A DNA stretch of 64,000 nt from Ancylobacter sp. SL191. Lineage in GTDB: Bacteria > Pseudomonadota > Alphaproteobacteria > Rhizobiales > Xanthobacteraceae. How positions within the stretch are numbered: position 1 is the first letter of the stretch; the number at the start of each line of letters is the position of its first letter. The stretch lies in assembly GCF_026625645.1 (NCBI RefSeq), contig NZ_CP113056.1:3323001-3387000 (forward strand), written 5' to 3'. The translations under genes and the position numbers were made by a program. Positions 1 to 8,508 of this stretch are shown one piece after another. The notes beneath the pieces are model-generated. The model did not search any database and was not told the DNA's origin. It was given only the letters and a program-made list of their open reading frames with translations.

Positions 1-1866
1 ATGTCCGCAGCCACCGGCACCGCCGCCATCGCCGCCAGCTTCGCCGACGGCCAAGCGCAGATTGAGCGCCGGCGCCGGCGGCGCGCCTCCGATCCCGAGA
101 TCGGCAAGGGCATGCTGATAGACGGCGAGCTGGTGCCGCCGGGCGGGTGGCAGCACCTTGCCGGGCAGGATGGCATGCCGCCGGACTGCCCGGTGCATGT
201 GCTCGGCATGGATGGCGACGTGCTCTATGTGATCGACGCGCTGGGCCAGCTCGCCAGCATCAGCGACCACGCCTTCGGCCAGAACAAGGTGCAGCGCCTG
301 TTCCTCAACCGGATGGGCTATCTCTATTGGGCGTTTCCGCGCTTTTCCAAGAAACTGACCGTGGACGGCTTCGACACGGTGGCGGTGCGCGATGCGCTGT
401 ACCGCGCCGCCGGCGAGCGGGGCATGTGGAGCGCGTCCAACCGGGTGCGCGGCCTGGGCGGCTGGACGGATCGCGCCGGCACCTTCGTGTATCACGCCGG
501 CGAAGCCATCTTCGTGAAGGGGCGCGAGCAGCAAACCGGCGACTATGACGGCCAGTTCTACCCGCGCCGGCCGGCCATTCCCGAGCCGTGGCCGCGCGAG
601 GTGACCGACGACATGCTGCGCCAGACGCAGTTGGTGGAGGCGCTGAACAGCTTCACCTTCGAGCGCCAGCAGATCGACCCGCTGCTGGTGCTGGGCTGGC
701 TGGCCTCCTCCTTCCTCGGCGCGGCGCTGCCGTGGCGCCCCATGCTCTTTGTGGTCGGCGATCGCGGCGTGGGCAAATCCTCGCTGCAGGCGCTGGTGAA
801 GGGCGTGCTGGGTGACGCGCTGCACGCCACGGCCGACACGACGCCGGCCGGCATCTATCAGCGCGTGGGGCAGGACAGCCTGCCGGTGGCGGTCGACGAG
901 CTGGAAGCCGGCCACAACAATGAGCGCGTGAAGGGCGTGGTGGCCCTCGCCCGCCTCGCCGCTTCCGGCGCTGTGCAGTTCCGTGGCGGTTCCAACCATG
1001 TCGCCACCAGCTTCACGGCGAAGAACTGCTTCTTCATGAGCGCCATCAACATGCCGCCCGTGCCGCCGCAGGACTTGAGCCGCATGGCGATCGTCCACCT
1101 TCGGCCGCGCGAGGCGGGGTTTTCCGGCAAGCCGCCCGTCGTCGACCAGGAGACGGTTGGCCGCATGGTGCTGCGCCGGCTGATCGACCGGTGGCCTGCC
1201 TTTGACGAGACCTATCAGGCTTATCGCGGGGCGCTGGCGCGCGGCGGGCACGACAGCCGAGGGCAGGACACGTTCGGCGCGCTGCTGGCCTGCGCAGATC
1301 TCCTGCTGGGCGATGAACTCCTCGAGGAGCTGAAGCTGCCCACCATCGACGGCGGGCTCGACAAGTGGGGCAAGATGCTGGCGCCTTCCAGCCTGCCGGA
1401 GCATGACGACGCGCTTGAGAACTGGCGGCGGTGTCTCAATCACCTGCTGACTGCAAAAATCGACGCGTGGCGCAGTGGGCGCCAGCACATGGTGGGCGGG
1501 CTACTGGAAGATTTGAAGGATGGCGTGCTTTCGGCGAAGGACGCCAACGAGCTGCTGGCGCAGGTCGACCTGAAGGTAAAGCCGGCCGAAGATGTCATAC
1601 CGCACCAGATCGGCGGCTGGGTGCTCTACATCCCGAATATCAGCCAGCAGGTGAACCTGCTGTTCAAGGGCGAGGCGTGGGGCGGCGACGGCTCCACCGG
1701 CACCTGGTCCGGCGCGCTGCGGCAGGGCGAGTACACGGGCGCCATCATCAAGGACAAGGAACGCAACAAGACGCGGATCAACGGCGTGGAGCGGCGGTGC
1801 ACGCTGGTGAACATGCGGCGGCTGGCGGAGATAGACAGCGAGGTTCGCGATGCCGATCAAGCGTGA
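1..1866 (+). CDS. Phage P-loop primase/helicase-like replication protein
   Basis: A 621-residue protein with a Walker A motif (GDRGVGKSS, about residues 253-261) and an acidic Walker B-like VDELE near residue 299. This resembles the helicase part of phage and plasmid primase-helicases (D5/DUF927-like NTPases). It would unwind DNA or load at the phage origin. The basic stretch near residue 23 may bind DNA. It sits first in a rightward phage cluster and overlaps the HNH gene by 17 bases. The ATG is the first base of the window, so a longer N-terminus outside the window cannot be excluded. The helicase role is inference from the P-loop and context. Confidence 0.7.
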   Translation: MSAATGTAAIAASFADGQAQIERRRRRRASDPEIGKGMLIDGELVPPGGWQHLAGQDGMPPDCPVHVLGMDGDVLYVIDALGQLASISDHAFGQNKVQRLFLNRMGYLYWAFPRFSKKLTVDGFDTVAVRDALYRAAGERGMWSASNRVRGLGGWTDRAGTFVYHAGEAIFVKGREQQTGDYDGQFYPRRPAIPEPWPREVTDDMLRQTQLVEALNSFTFERQQIDPLLVLGWLASSFLGAALPWRPMLFVVGDRGVGKSSLQALVKGVLGDALHATADTTPAGIYQRVGQDSLPVAVDELEAGHNNERVKGVVALARLAASGAVQFRGGSNHVATSFTAKNCFFMSAINMPPVPPQDLSRMAIVHLRPREAGFSGKPPVVDQETVGRMVLRRLIDRWPAFDETYQAYRGALARGGHDSRGQDTFGALLACADLLLGDELLEELKLPTIDGGLDKWGKMLAPSSLPEHDDALENWRRCLNHLLTAKIDAWRSGRQHMVGGLLEDLKDGVLSAKDANELLAQVDLKVKPAEDVIPHQIGGWVLYIPNISQQVNLLFKGEAWGGDGSTGTWSGALRQGEYTGAIIKDKERNKTRINGVERRCTLVNMRRLAEIDSEVRDADQA

Positions 1867-2299
1867 GAATGAGCGGCTTTATCCCGGAGGCTCGATCCGC
1901 TCGCCGGAATGGCGCGCGATCCGCGAGCGCATCAGGGGCCGCGCCGGTGATAGCTGCGAAGAATGCGGCGTCCCGAACCATGCCATGGGCGGTCGGTTAG
2001 GAGGCGATGGAACGTTCCTGCCGGCCTCGCCCACCGGAGATAACGGACTGCGGCTGACATGGCCCGTGCCCGGTGAGTATGGATGGTGCGGACCCAGCAG
2101 CGACCTACATAGGCTGCGGATCGTCCGCATCGTCTGCACCGTCGCGCACCTCGACCATAATCCCGCGCATAATTGCGACGCCAATCTGCGGTTTCTATGC
2201 CAGCGATGCCATAACCGCCACGATCAGGCACATCGTCGCGCGAACGCTGCAGCCACACGCAAAGCGGCGGCCGCCACCGGCGACCTATTCGGCTCCTAG
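1850..2299 (+). CDS. HNH endonuclease, phage packaging-associated
   Basis: A 149-residue protein with a paired-cysteine HNH fold. There is CEEC near residues 36-39, then a histidine/asparagine core (HLDHNP) and a second CQRC pair near residues 97-126. HNH nucleases next to terminase genes often assist the large terminase in cos cleavage, so a packaging role is likely. The start overlaps the preceding gene by 17 bases. The stop overlaps the stop of the convergent gene 2296-2643. The family assignment is firm; the packaging role is inferred from position. Confidence 0.85.
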   Translation: MPIKRENERLYPGGSIRSPEWRAIRERIRGRAGDSCEECGVPNHAMGGRLGGDGTFLPASPTGDNGLRLTWPVPGEYGWCGPSSDLHRLRIVRIVCTVAHLDHNPAHNCDANLRFLCQRCHNRHDQAHRRANAAATRKAAAATGDLFGS

Positions 2300-2643
2300 C
2301 CCCGTCCCCCTTGCACCAGGCGCAGCTTCACCGGGCCGGGCTCATCCGGCGGCCGAGGCTCGCGCCATAGATCTGGGAAGTGAGCGCCGCACCGGGCATC
2401 GCGCCGGCGATGCGGGCCGCGCCACGGGCAATCGGCCGCCAGATACTCGATCAGGGCCTCAAGGCTGATTTCCGCGCTGTACTTCGCCGCCAGCCGCGCC
2501 AGCCGGTAGCTGCCGCGTCGGTCACACAGCGTGCAGGCCACCCGCACGGTGACAAAGGGATATTCCGACAGCCGGTCGACCATCCGCGCCTGTTCCTGCC
2601 TGCATCTTCTGCCGCGCGCCAAAATAGAACGAAGTGAGAACAT
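2296..2643 (-). CDS. Small phage protein with CxxC zinc-knuckle-like motif
   Basis: A 115-residue protein on the opposite strand to the packaging genes. It has CTLC (CxxC) near residue 37, a basic segment RRGSYRLARLAAKY, and later cysteines in DCPW and ARCG, suggesting a small metal-binding protein. I do not know a function. An in-frame ATG at 2583 could be the true start, because the conserved-looking part begins there. It converges with the HNH gene, with stops overlapping by four bases. It may be expressed separately from the late genes. Confidence 0.6.
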   Translation of the reverse strand: MFSLRSILARGRRCRQEQARMVDRLSEYPFVTVRVACTLCDRRGSYRLARLAAKYSAEISLEALIEYLAADCPWRGPHRRRDARCGAHFPDLWREPRPPDEPGPVKLRLVQGGRG

Positions 2644-3159
2644 GGCAACCCTGCCCCGGCCCTAAGAGCCCGGTATAGCCCGCTTGCACCCGGGCCCAAG
2701 GCTTCTAAGCGGAGCCGCGCTAGTCGCGCGGCCGGTCCATAGCAGCGCGCCCGAGGGGCGCGCATGCGGCCGTCCGCCCCGCCGCCTCATGATCGCTCGG
2801 TTGATCCAGCGGGACAGCGGCGCGGCGGACAGTTGACGCGGGGGGTGCGGCCCTACGGTGCATGGGTGCGGTCGGCTATGCCGGGCGATGGGCTGGGGGT
2901 GAGACACCGCGACACCAGCCCGCGACACCTCCAATCGAAATTCCCCTGATAAATCAACGGGCGCGACACTTGCGACACCGCGACACCTCACGCGCGCGTA
3001 ATACGTGACGCGTGCGCGCGCGAGCGGGCGCATTAAGAGAGAGAGGTGTCTCAAGTGTCGCAGGTGTATCAAACAGTAAAAAGATCAATGAAATCGATCA
3101 GTTGACCCGCGACACCAGCCGCGACACTCGCGACACCCAATTAAAAACGGGGTGGATAA
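2644..3159. other. Non-coding region upstream of terminase small subunit
   Basis: A 516-base gap with no convincing gene. It holds a near copy of the phage promoter motif (CTCGGTTGAT at 2796-2805), the GCGACAC repeat field (2901-3137), an alternating purine-pyrimidine CG-rich tract near 2989-3024, and a second promoter-like box (ATCAGTTGACCC, 3097-3108) about 50 bases before the next start codon. It is a candidate origin, packaging site or control region. Confidence 0.6.
2901..3137. repeat. Cluster of GCGACAC repeats (iteron-like)
   Basis: The 8-mer GCGACACC or GCGACACT occurs directly at 2909-2916, 2922-2929, 2963-2970, 2972-2979, 2980-2987, 3109-3116, 3121-3128 and 3130-3137. There is a variant, GAGACACC, at 2901-2908. 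In the middle are inverted copies: GGTGTCTC at 3045-3052, AGTGTCGC at 3054-3061 and a variant at 3063-3070. The layout is direct, inverted, direct. This density cannot be chance. Whether it binds a replication initiator, the terminase or a regulator is open. Confidence 0.85.
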
Positions 3160-3765
3160 GTGAGCGAGCCGAAACACGGCGTGGCGGCAGTCGTTTCAGG
3201 GGAGTTGAGGGGCGCGCCGTCGGAGAATTCCGGCGCGGACGCGGGCGCGCAGCTGGACCTGCTCGGCCAGCAGGACGCGGCTACGCCGCTCGGTTCCAAG
3301 GTGCGGAAACCCGTGGGTCCGGGGCGCCCGGTCGGGGCCCAGAACCGCGTCACCCGCGACATCCGCAAGCTGATCCTCGCGAAGCACTGCCATCCGCTGC
3401 AGGCCATGGCCGAGATCTACTCCATGGACGCCAAGGAGCTGGCCAAGCACCTCGACTGCAAGCCGCTGGAAGCGATGAACCTGCAGCTGCGCGCGGCGGC
3501 CGAGCTGGCGCCGTACCTCGCGGCGAAGCAGGCGGCCGTGGATGACCACGGGCAGGCGGTCATGCCGACGCTGGTGATGAACTTCGGGGAGGGCACGCGC
3601 GCGCCGGCGGCGGGTGACGGACGGCGCGTGCTGTCGATCGACGCCATCGCGCGCGATGCGCAGCAATATCAAGCACTTAGCGAGAGCGCGCGCGACGGGT
3701 CGCAAGACGACGGGTCGCATGATGAGGCGGAAGGCATTGAAAATGCTGAAGAATATGACGATTAG
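3160..3765 (+). CDS. Putative terminase small subunit
   Basis: A 201-residue protein starting at GTG. It has a glycine/proline linker (PGRPVGAQ), then a helical region resembling DNA-binding small terminase subunits, and an acidic C-terminus. Its position directly before the large terminase is typical. In the virion assembly pathway it would recognise the packaging site. The repeat field at 2901-3137 lies immediately upstream and is a natural candidate site. The family call is by context and general shape, not by a strong motif. Confidence 0.6.
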   Translation: MSEPKHGVAAVVSGELRGAPSENSGADAGAQLDLLGQQDAATPLGSKVRKPVGPGRPVGAQNRVTRDIRKLILAKHCHPLQAMAEIYSMDAKELAKHLDCKPLEAMNLQLRAAAELAPYLAAKQAAVDDHGQAVMPTLVMNFGEGTRAPAAGDGRRVLSIDAIARDAQQYQALSESARDGSQDDGSHDEAEGIENAEEYDD

Positions 3766-4078
3766 CCTCATGATGGAAAATCATGGGTATCGCCTCACGC
3801 GCGCGCGAGGGGCAGGCGGATCGCCCGTCCGCCTGGTGCAGGTGGCGCCTGCCGCGCACCACGGCGCCGCACCCCCCTCCCCCTATCGTGCGGCGGCACG
3901 GCGCCCGAGGCCTCCCCCGAAGCGCCCCCCTGCCCCTGCCCGCCCGGGCGTGCGTTCGCACACCGTTTCGGATTTCGGGCCGTTCAACCCGCGCGGGTTC
4001 GGTCGGGATGGGGTTCGAGGGTGCGGGCACCCGTGCAGCCCCCCTTTGCGCAGGACGGGAACGGGTCGGGGGGCGGCT
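3766..4078. other. Intergenic region with perfect inverted repeats between terminase genes
   Basis: A 313-base gap, very C-rich on the plus strand. It carries a 14-bp perfect palindrome AACCCGCGCGGGTT (3986-3999) and a hairpin GGGTGC-GG-GCACCC (4019-4032) ahead of the large terminase. The open frames crossing it look like non-coding translations. It could hold a cos/pac element or translational control of the terminase; nothing decides between these. Confidence 0.45.
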
Positions 4079-5590
4079 GTGAGCGAGGACAACCTCCTTC
4101 AGGCGTGGGAGCCGCCCGGCCCGGTGGCCGAGGCGTTCGCCATGGATTTCCATTCGCTGTTCAAGGGCATCATGGGCCCGGTCGGCGGCGGCAAGACCAC
4201 GACGTGCATTTTCGCCAGCCAGGCGTTCAGCGCCTCCATGCCCACCTGCCGCGATGGCGTGGTGCGCTCCAAGGGCGTGGTGGTGCGCGACAGCTTCCGC
4301 ACGCTGGAAAAGACCACGCTGGCGAGCTGGTTCACCTGGTTCCCGAAAGACCATCCCTCATGGACCTTCACCGGCGGAAATGACCGGCCGGCGGTGCACA
4401 CGCTGCGCTTCCGCCTGCCGGGTGACCGGACGCTGGAAAGCGTTACCGAGTTCGTCGGCATCGGCGACAAGCGGGTGGAAGACATCCTGCGCGGCTGGGA
4501 AGGCTCCTGGGCATGGATGAACGAAGCGGACCTGATGGTGCGCGAGGTGCTGGACTATCTCACCCAGCGCATCCGCCGCTACCCGTCCAAGCGCCTGCTG
4601 CCGGAGGGCGTCGACCCGCCTGGTCAGGTGCTCGCCGACTTCAACGCGCCGGACATCGACAACTGGCTGCACGGCAGCGAGCAGAACCGCCTGCCGGGGC
4701 TGGTGGAAGGCCGGCCGAAGGGCTGGGCGTTCTACCGCCAGCCGGGCGGGCTCGAACCCACGGCCGAGAACCTGCGGAACCTGCCGAGCGATTATTACGC
4801 CCGGATGATCGAGGGCAAGGCGGACTGGTGGGTGCGCCGCTTCATCCATAACCAGTGGGGCTATTCCCGCTTCGGCACGCCGGTTTATCCCGAATTCAAC
4901 GAGGCGGTGCATGTGGCGCCGCGCCCGCTCGATCCGCGCCCGGGCGTGCCGATCGCCATCGGAACCGATGCCGGCATGACGCCAGCGGCGGTGATCGTGC
5001 AGCTGCTGCCGAACGGCCAGCTGCTGGTGCTCGATGAGCTGGTGCCCGGCCATAATTGCGGGCCGACGCGCTTCTCGGAACTGCTGGTGGCGCTGCTGCT
5101 CGACCGCTACCGCAACCATGACATCAAGCTGGTGGTGGGCGATCCTTCCGCCCAGTACGGCGCCGACAGCGAGGCGGGCGAGCTGGCGTGGCTCGATATC
5201 GTGGGCAAGGCGCTGGGCAAGCCGGTGCTGCCCTGCTTCACCAATGAGCCCAGCCTGCGCATGGAAGGCGTGCGCCTGCGCCTCACCTCCATGATCGACG
5301 GGCGCCTGCCGGGGATCCTCGTCTCGCCGCACTGCAAGCGGCTGGTGCAGGGCTTCGCCTATGGCTACCGCTTCGAGAACCAGCGGAAAGACCCAAACGC
5401 GCCGTTCAAGGACAAGGCCGAGAAGAACGACTTTTCGCACCCGCACGACGCGCTGCAATACATCGTGCTCGAGCTGGTGGGCCGGATGCCGATCTACGCG
5501 CAGGCGGCGCGGGCGGGCCGGCCCGGCCGCGACCGGATCGACGCCCCGGCGACGCAGCGCCCCGGCGATTTCGACGTGTTCTCGATATGA
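4079..5590 (+). CDS. Terminase large subunit (packaging ATPase-nuclease)
   Basis: A 503-residue protein counted from GTG 4079, the first start after the non-coding gap; an ATG at 4142 is an alternative. The ATPase has Walker A GPVGGGKTT near residues 33-41 and a WMNEAD Walker B-like segment. The C-terminal RNase H-like nuclease shows Asp at about 296 (GTDAG), 355 (GDPS) and 456 (HDALQY). It packages DNA into proheads through the portal encoded at 6219-7799. The open frame extends upstream in frame, but that part (3614-4078) reads as low-complexity shadow. Confidence 0.92.
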   Translation: MSEDNLLQAWEPPGPVAEAFAMDFHSLFKGIMGPVGGGKTTTCIFASQAFSASMPTCRDGVVRSKGVVVRDSFRTLEKTTLASWFTWFPKDHPSWTFTGGNDRPAVHTLRFRLPGDRTLESVTEFVGIGDKRVEDILRGWEGSWAWMNEADLMVREVLDYLTQRIRRYPSKRLLPEGVDPPGQVLADFNAPDIDNWLHGSEQNRLPGLVEGRPKGWAFYRQPGGLEPTAENLRNLPSDYYARMIEGKADWWVRRFIHNQWGYSRFGTPVYPEFNEAVHVAPRPLDPRPGVPIAIGTDAGMTPAAVIVQLLPNGQLLVLDELVPGHNCGPTRFSELLVALLLDRYRNHDIKLVVGDPSAQYGADSEAGELAWLDIVGKALGKPVLPCFTNEPSLRMEGVRLRLTSMIDGRLPGILVSPHCKRLVQGFAYGYRFENQRKDPNAPFKDKAEKNDFSHPHDALQYIVLELVGRMPIYAQAARAGRPGRDRIDAPATQRPGDFDVFSI

Positions 5591-6012
5591 GCGGGTTCAG
5601 CCAGGCCGGCCTCATCCTCACGGCGCCCTGCTCGCGCGTGGACCTTGGCGAGGTCTATGGGGACCTGTCGCCCTTCGTCTGGGTGGTCGCCTGCCGGCAG
5701 ATCGCGCTGGGGCCCAGCTACGCCATCAGCGGGCCGGACGGGCGCGCGCTGTTCGTCGGCGGCTTCGTGCCCATGGCGGAAGCGTGGGAGTGCTGGTTTC
5801 ACGCCGCGCCGGCGGCGGCGCCGCACATGGTGGCGCTGCGGCGTCTGGCTCGGTTGACCCTCCTCGATCTGCCGCAGTCTGACCCTCGCCCGGTGGAAAC
5901 CGCCGTGCGCACGCCCGCCGGCGCGCGCATCGCCCGGATGCTGGGCTTTCGGCAGGTGCTCGTCACGGACGGGCTGGACATCTGGAGATGGGAACGATGG
6001 GCAACGCCGTGA
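5587..6012 (+). CDS. Phage DUF2833/GNAT-like small virion-associated protein
   Basis: A 141-residue protein whose start overlaps the terminase stop (ATGA). It has the compact layout of GNAT-like phage proteins (an AYAISGPDGRALFVGG-type strand pair, and a C-terminal ARMLGFRQV segment), similar in kind to the DUF2833 / T7 gp13 group. The function is unclear; an assembly role is possible. A copy of the phage promoter motif lies inside the gene at 5849-5882. Confidence 0.55.
   Translation: MSGFSQAGLILTAPCSRVDLGEVYGDLSPFVWVVACRQIALGPSYAISGPDGRALFVGGFVPMAEAWECWFHAAPAAAPHMVALRRLARLTLLDLPQSDPRPVETAVRTPAGARIARMLGFRQVLVTDGLDIWRWERWATP
5849..5882 (+). promoter_or_regulatory. Phage promoter motif copy 1 (CTCGGTTGACCC)
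   Basis: CTCGGTTGACCC at 5849-5860, with TTGACC as the -35 box. Seventeen bases later is GTCTGA (5877-5882). It shares CTCGGTTGAC and the spaced CA-NN-CTG element with three of the other four exact copies. It lies inside the upstream gene and would drive the small gene at 5997 and the portal gene. Confidence 0.6.
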
Positions 6013-6200
6013 AGTCGATCTTCGGCATGGGCGACAAGGCCGACACCGGCGCGCAGCAGGGCGCGGCGCTGGCCAGCCTTCTGGCGCGCGACCAGGAGGC
6101 CAGCAAGGAGCTGGCGGCCACGGGCGGGCGGCGCGGGCGCCGCACCGGCCGCTCCATGCTGACCTATCTGCAGGAAGACGGCACCGGCTCGCTGAACTGA
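5997..6200 (+). CDS. Small phage structural/assembly protein
   Basis: A 67-residue protein (ATG 5997; an ATG nine bases upstream is possible but has poorer ribosome-site spacing). It overlaps the end of the previous gene. The C-terminus has a basic GRRGRRTGRSML stretch, and similar short proteins often precede the portal gene in T7-like phages. No function is assigned. Confidence 0.6.
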   Translation: MGNAVKSIFGMGDKADTGAQQGAALASLLARDQEASKELAATGGRRGRRTGRSMLTYLQEDGTGSLN

Positions 6201-6218
6201 CGGGGACGGACCCACACC

Positions 6219-7799
6219 ATGGCGCTCACCGTCAAGGAACTGAAGGCCCGGCGGGCCAAGGCCGATCAGGAATGGAACGTGCTCAAGCCGCTCTATGACG
6301 AGGCCTATGACTTCGCCATCCCCTTCCGGCGCGGCATCCGCGAAACCGGCAAGGGCGACAAGCGGGTGAACCGCATCTTCGACATGACGGCCATGGTGAG
6401 CGCGTTCCGCGGTGCCGGGCGGGTGCAGCAGGATTTCTGCCCGCCCGGCGAGCAGTGGATCAAGTTCGAACCCGGCCCGCTGGTGACCAACAAGCGCGAG
6501 CGGGACAAGCTGACCAAGGCGCTCGGTCAGGTGTCCGAGGTGGTCGCCTCGATGTTCCAGACCGGCGAATGGGACATGGCGTGCCATGAGATGTGCCTCG
6601 ACCTGCAGGCGGGCACCGGGGCGCTGGTGATCGACGACGCGCCGAAGAATGACCGTGGCAAGCTCGCCGCCTTCTTCTCCGTGCCGGCCGAGGATATCCG
6701 GCTGGAGCTGGGGCTGTTCGGCGATATCGTCGGACGCTTCTGGTGTCGCAAGGTCACGGCGCGGCTGCTGAAAGCCGCGTGGCCCAAGGCCACCTTCTCG
6801 CGGAAGCTGGGCGAGCGGATCGAGAAAAAGCCGGATGACGAGCTCGACATCCAGCAGGACTGCACCTTCGATTATGAGACCGGCCGGTGGACGCTGCATG
6901 TCTACCACGCCGACGATGAGGAGCCGTTCCACACGCGGGACTACCGCACCTCGCCCTGGCTGACGCCACGCTATTTCCGCGTGCCGGGCGAGACCTGGGG
7001 ACGCGGGCCTATCCTGCTCGCCATGCCGGCGATCAAGACGCTGAACAAGGCGCAGGAGCTGACGCTCAAGGCCGCCGCCATCGCCATGCTCGGCATCTAC
7101 ACCGCGACCGAGGACGGCGTGTTCAACCCCAGCACGGCCGTCGTGGCGCCCGGCCAGTTCTGGAAGGTGCGGGCGAATGGCGGCGTGCTCGGCCCCTCCA
7201 TCGCCCGCCTGCCGGAACCCCGGCTGGACCTTTCCAACATCGTGCTGAAGGAACTGCAGATGGGCGTGCAGACCGCGCTTATGGACCAGTCCCTGCCGCC
7301 GGACGGTGCGGCGGTGCGCTCGGCGACCGAGATCCTTGAGCGGGTGAAGCGCCTCGCCTCCGACCATCAGGGCGCCTCGGGGCGCCTGGTGCATGAGATC
7401 GTGGTGCCCGCCGGCCAGCGGGCGCTGGAAATCGCCTATGACGCCAAGGTCATTCCGCAGATGCTGGAAATCGACCAGCTGCTGATCAAGACCCGCGTCA
7501 CCTCCCCCTTCGCCACGGCGCGCTATGCCCAGAAGGCGCAGGCCGGCGTGCAGTGGATCGAGATGTGTATGGCCATTGCCGGCCCCTACTCGGACCTGGT
7601 GGTGAACAAGGTCGACGCGCTGATCGACATCGGGCGCGGCCTCGGCGTGCCCGAGCAGTGGATCCCCACCAGCGATGAGCGCCAGAGCATCACCCAGATG
7701 GTGCGCGAGCTGGTGGCGAAGACGCTCGCCGCCGCCGAGACGGCCGGACAGGCGCCGGCCGCCATCCCCGACAACGCCGCAGCGGGAGCTTTGGCATGA
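6219..7799 (+). CDS. Portal / head-tail connector protein, T7-like
   Basis: A 526-residue protein, close to the length of T7 gp8 (about 536). The N-terminus contains features of podovirus head-tail connectors, including ELKARRAKADQEW, DEAYDFAIPF and a later GRVQQDFCPPGEQW segment. It forms the dodecameric portal at the unique capsid vertex and docks the terminase and tail tube A. It follows the terminase and precedes the scaffold gene, the normal T7-like order. A clear start lies after a GGGGACGG ribosome site. Confidence 0.9.
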   Translation: MALTVKELKARRAKADQEWNVLKPLYDEAYDFAIPFRRGIRETGKGDKRVNRIFDMTAMVSAFRGAGRVQQDFCPPGEQWIKFEPGPLVTNKRERDKLTKALGQVSEVVASMFQTGEWDMACHEMCLDLQAGTGALVIDDAPKNDRGKLAAFFSVPAEDIRLELGLFGDIVGRFWCRKVTARLLKAAWPKATFSRKLGERIEKKPDDELDIQQDCTFDYETGRWTLHVYHADDEEPFHTRDYRTSPWLTPRYFRVPGETWGRGPILLAMPAIKTLNKAQELTLKAAAIAMLGIYTATEDGVFNPSTAVVAPGQFWKVRANGGVLGPSIARLPEPRLDLSNIVLKELQMGVQTALMDQSLPPDGAAVRSATEILERVKRLASDHQGASGRLVHEIVVPAGQRALEIAYDAKVIPQMLEIDQLLIKTRVTSPFATARYAQKAQAGVQWIEMCMAIAGPYSDLVVNKVDALIDIGRGLGVPEQWIPTSDERQSITQMVRELVAKTLAAAETAGQAPAAIPDNAAAGALA

Positions 7800-8026
7800 G
7801 TGACGAGCGCGCAAAGGCCTTGGAGGCTGCGGCCTTGATTGCGGATGACGTAGCCTCCCACGCCTTCGACGACTGCGAACGGAATGTGGGTCCGTGCCCC
7901 GAAACCGGTGCTTACGAATGCTCGCTGGAGCGCACTGGTCGTGACTGTCTCTGCATCCAAACGCTGGAAACGGCCGAGAAGATCGCCGCGTCTATCCGCG
8001 CTTTGAACACGGAGCGCCCGGCATGA
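7796..8026 (+). CDS. Small cysteine-containing phage protein, unknown
   Basis: A 76-residue acidic protein overlapping the portal stop and the next start by four bases each (ATGA), so it is translationally coupled. It contains four cysteines in the middle (CER, GPCP, YECS, DCLC) that could bind metal. It is not recognised. Such small accessory genes are common between portal and scaffold. Confidence 0.65.
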   Translation: MSDERAKALEAAALIADDVASHAFDDCERNVGPCPETGAYECSLERTGRDCLCIQTLETAEKIAASIRALNTERPA

Positions 8027-8508
8027 GCGACTTTCTGCACCCCGAGCGGGAGCCGGGCGGGATGCTCGATATCGCCCGCCTTGTCGCCACGGCCGACAGC
8101 ATGGGCTGGGAGTGGTTCGAGCAGCTGGCGCCGGGCACGGCGAAGGGCGACCCCAAGGCTATCGCCCTTGCCATCACGCGCGGCAACCGGCTGGCCGAGG
8201 CCATGGCGCGGCTCGCCGGCAACGGTGATTTCCAGCTGCTGCTGAACCACCTCGTGGACACCACCATTCTGCAGCCCGTGCAGTATGTCGCGCTCGGGCT
8301 GCCCATCGACCAGACGGCGCTGAACGCCGCACGGCGCGAGGGCGAGAATGCTCTCGTGTGGAAGCTCTTGAAGCTGATCGCCGAGGGCCGAAAGACGCCC
8401 ATCGGCCCCACCCCCACGGAGAACAACGATGAAGTATCAGGGTCTTTGGGCGATGGTCCTGCGCAACGCGGACGCGGGCAGCGGCGGCGGAAACGCGCCG
8501 GCGGGTGA
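8023..8508 (+). CDS. Phage protein of unknown function upstream of scaffold
   Basis: A 161-residue, mostly helical protein with a very basic tail (GRGQRRRKRAGG). The start overlaps the previous stop (ATGA). Its C-terminal 80 bases overlap the beginning of the scaffold gene in another frame, which is unusually long. The basic tail may partly reflect that overlap. No function is recognised; an early assembly or DNA-contact role is conceivable. Confidence 0.6.
   Translation: MSDFLHPEREPGGMLDIARLVATADSMGWEWFEQLAPGTAKGDPKAIALAITRGNRLAEAMARLAGNGDFQLLLNHLVDTTILQPVQYVALGLPIDQTALNAARREGENALVWKLLKLIAEGRKTPIGPTPTENNDEVSGSLGDGPAQRGRGQRRRKRAGG

Noticed and set aside
2662..3072. Minus-strand frame over the GCGACAC repeats
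   Set aside because: Its repeated HLRHLRHLS-like residues are simply the translated DNA repeats.
3783..4082. Frame of 99 codons between terminase genes
   Set aside because: Pro/Arg-rich translation of a C-rich gap; no start signal and no similarity to any family.
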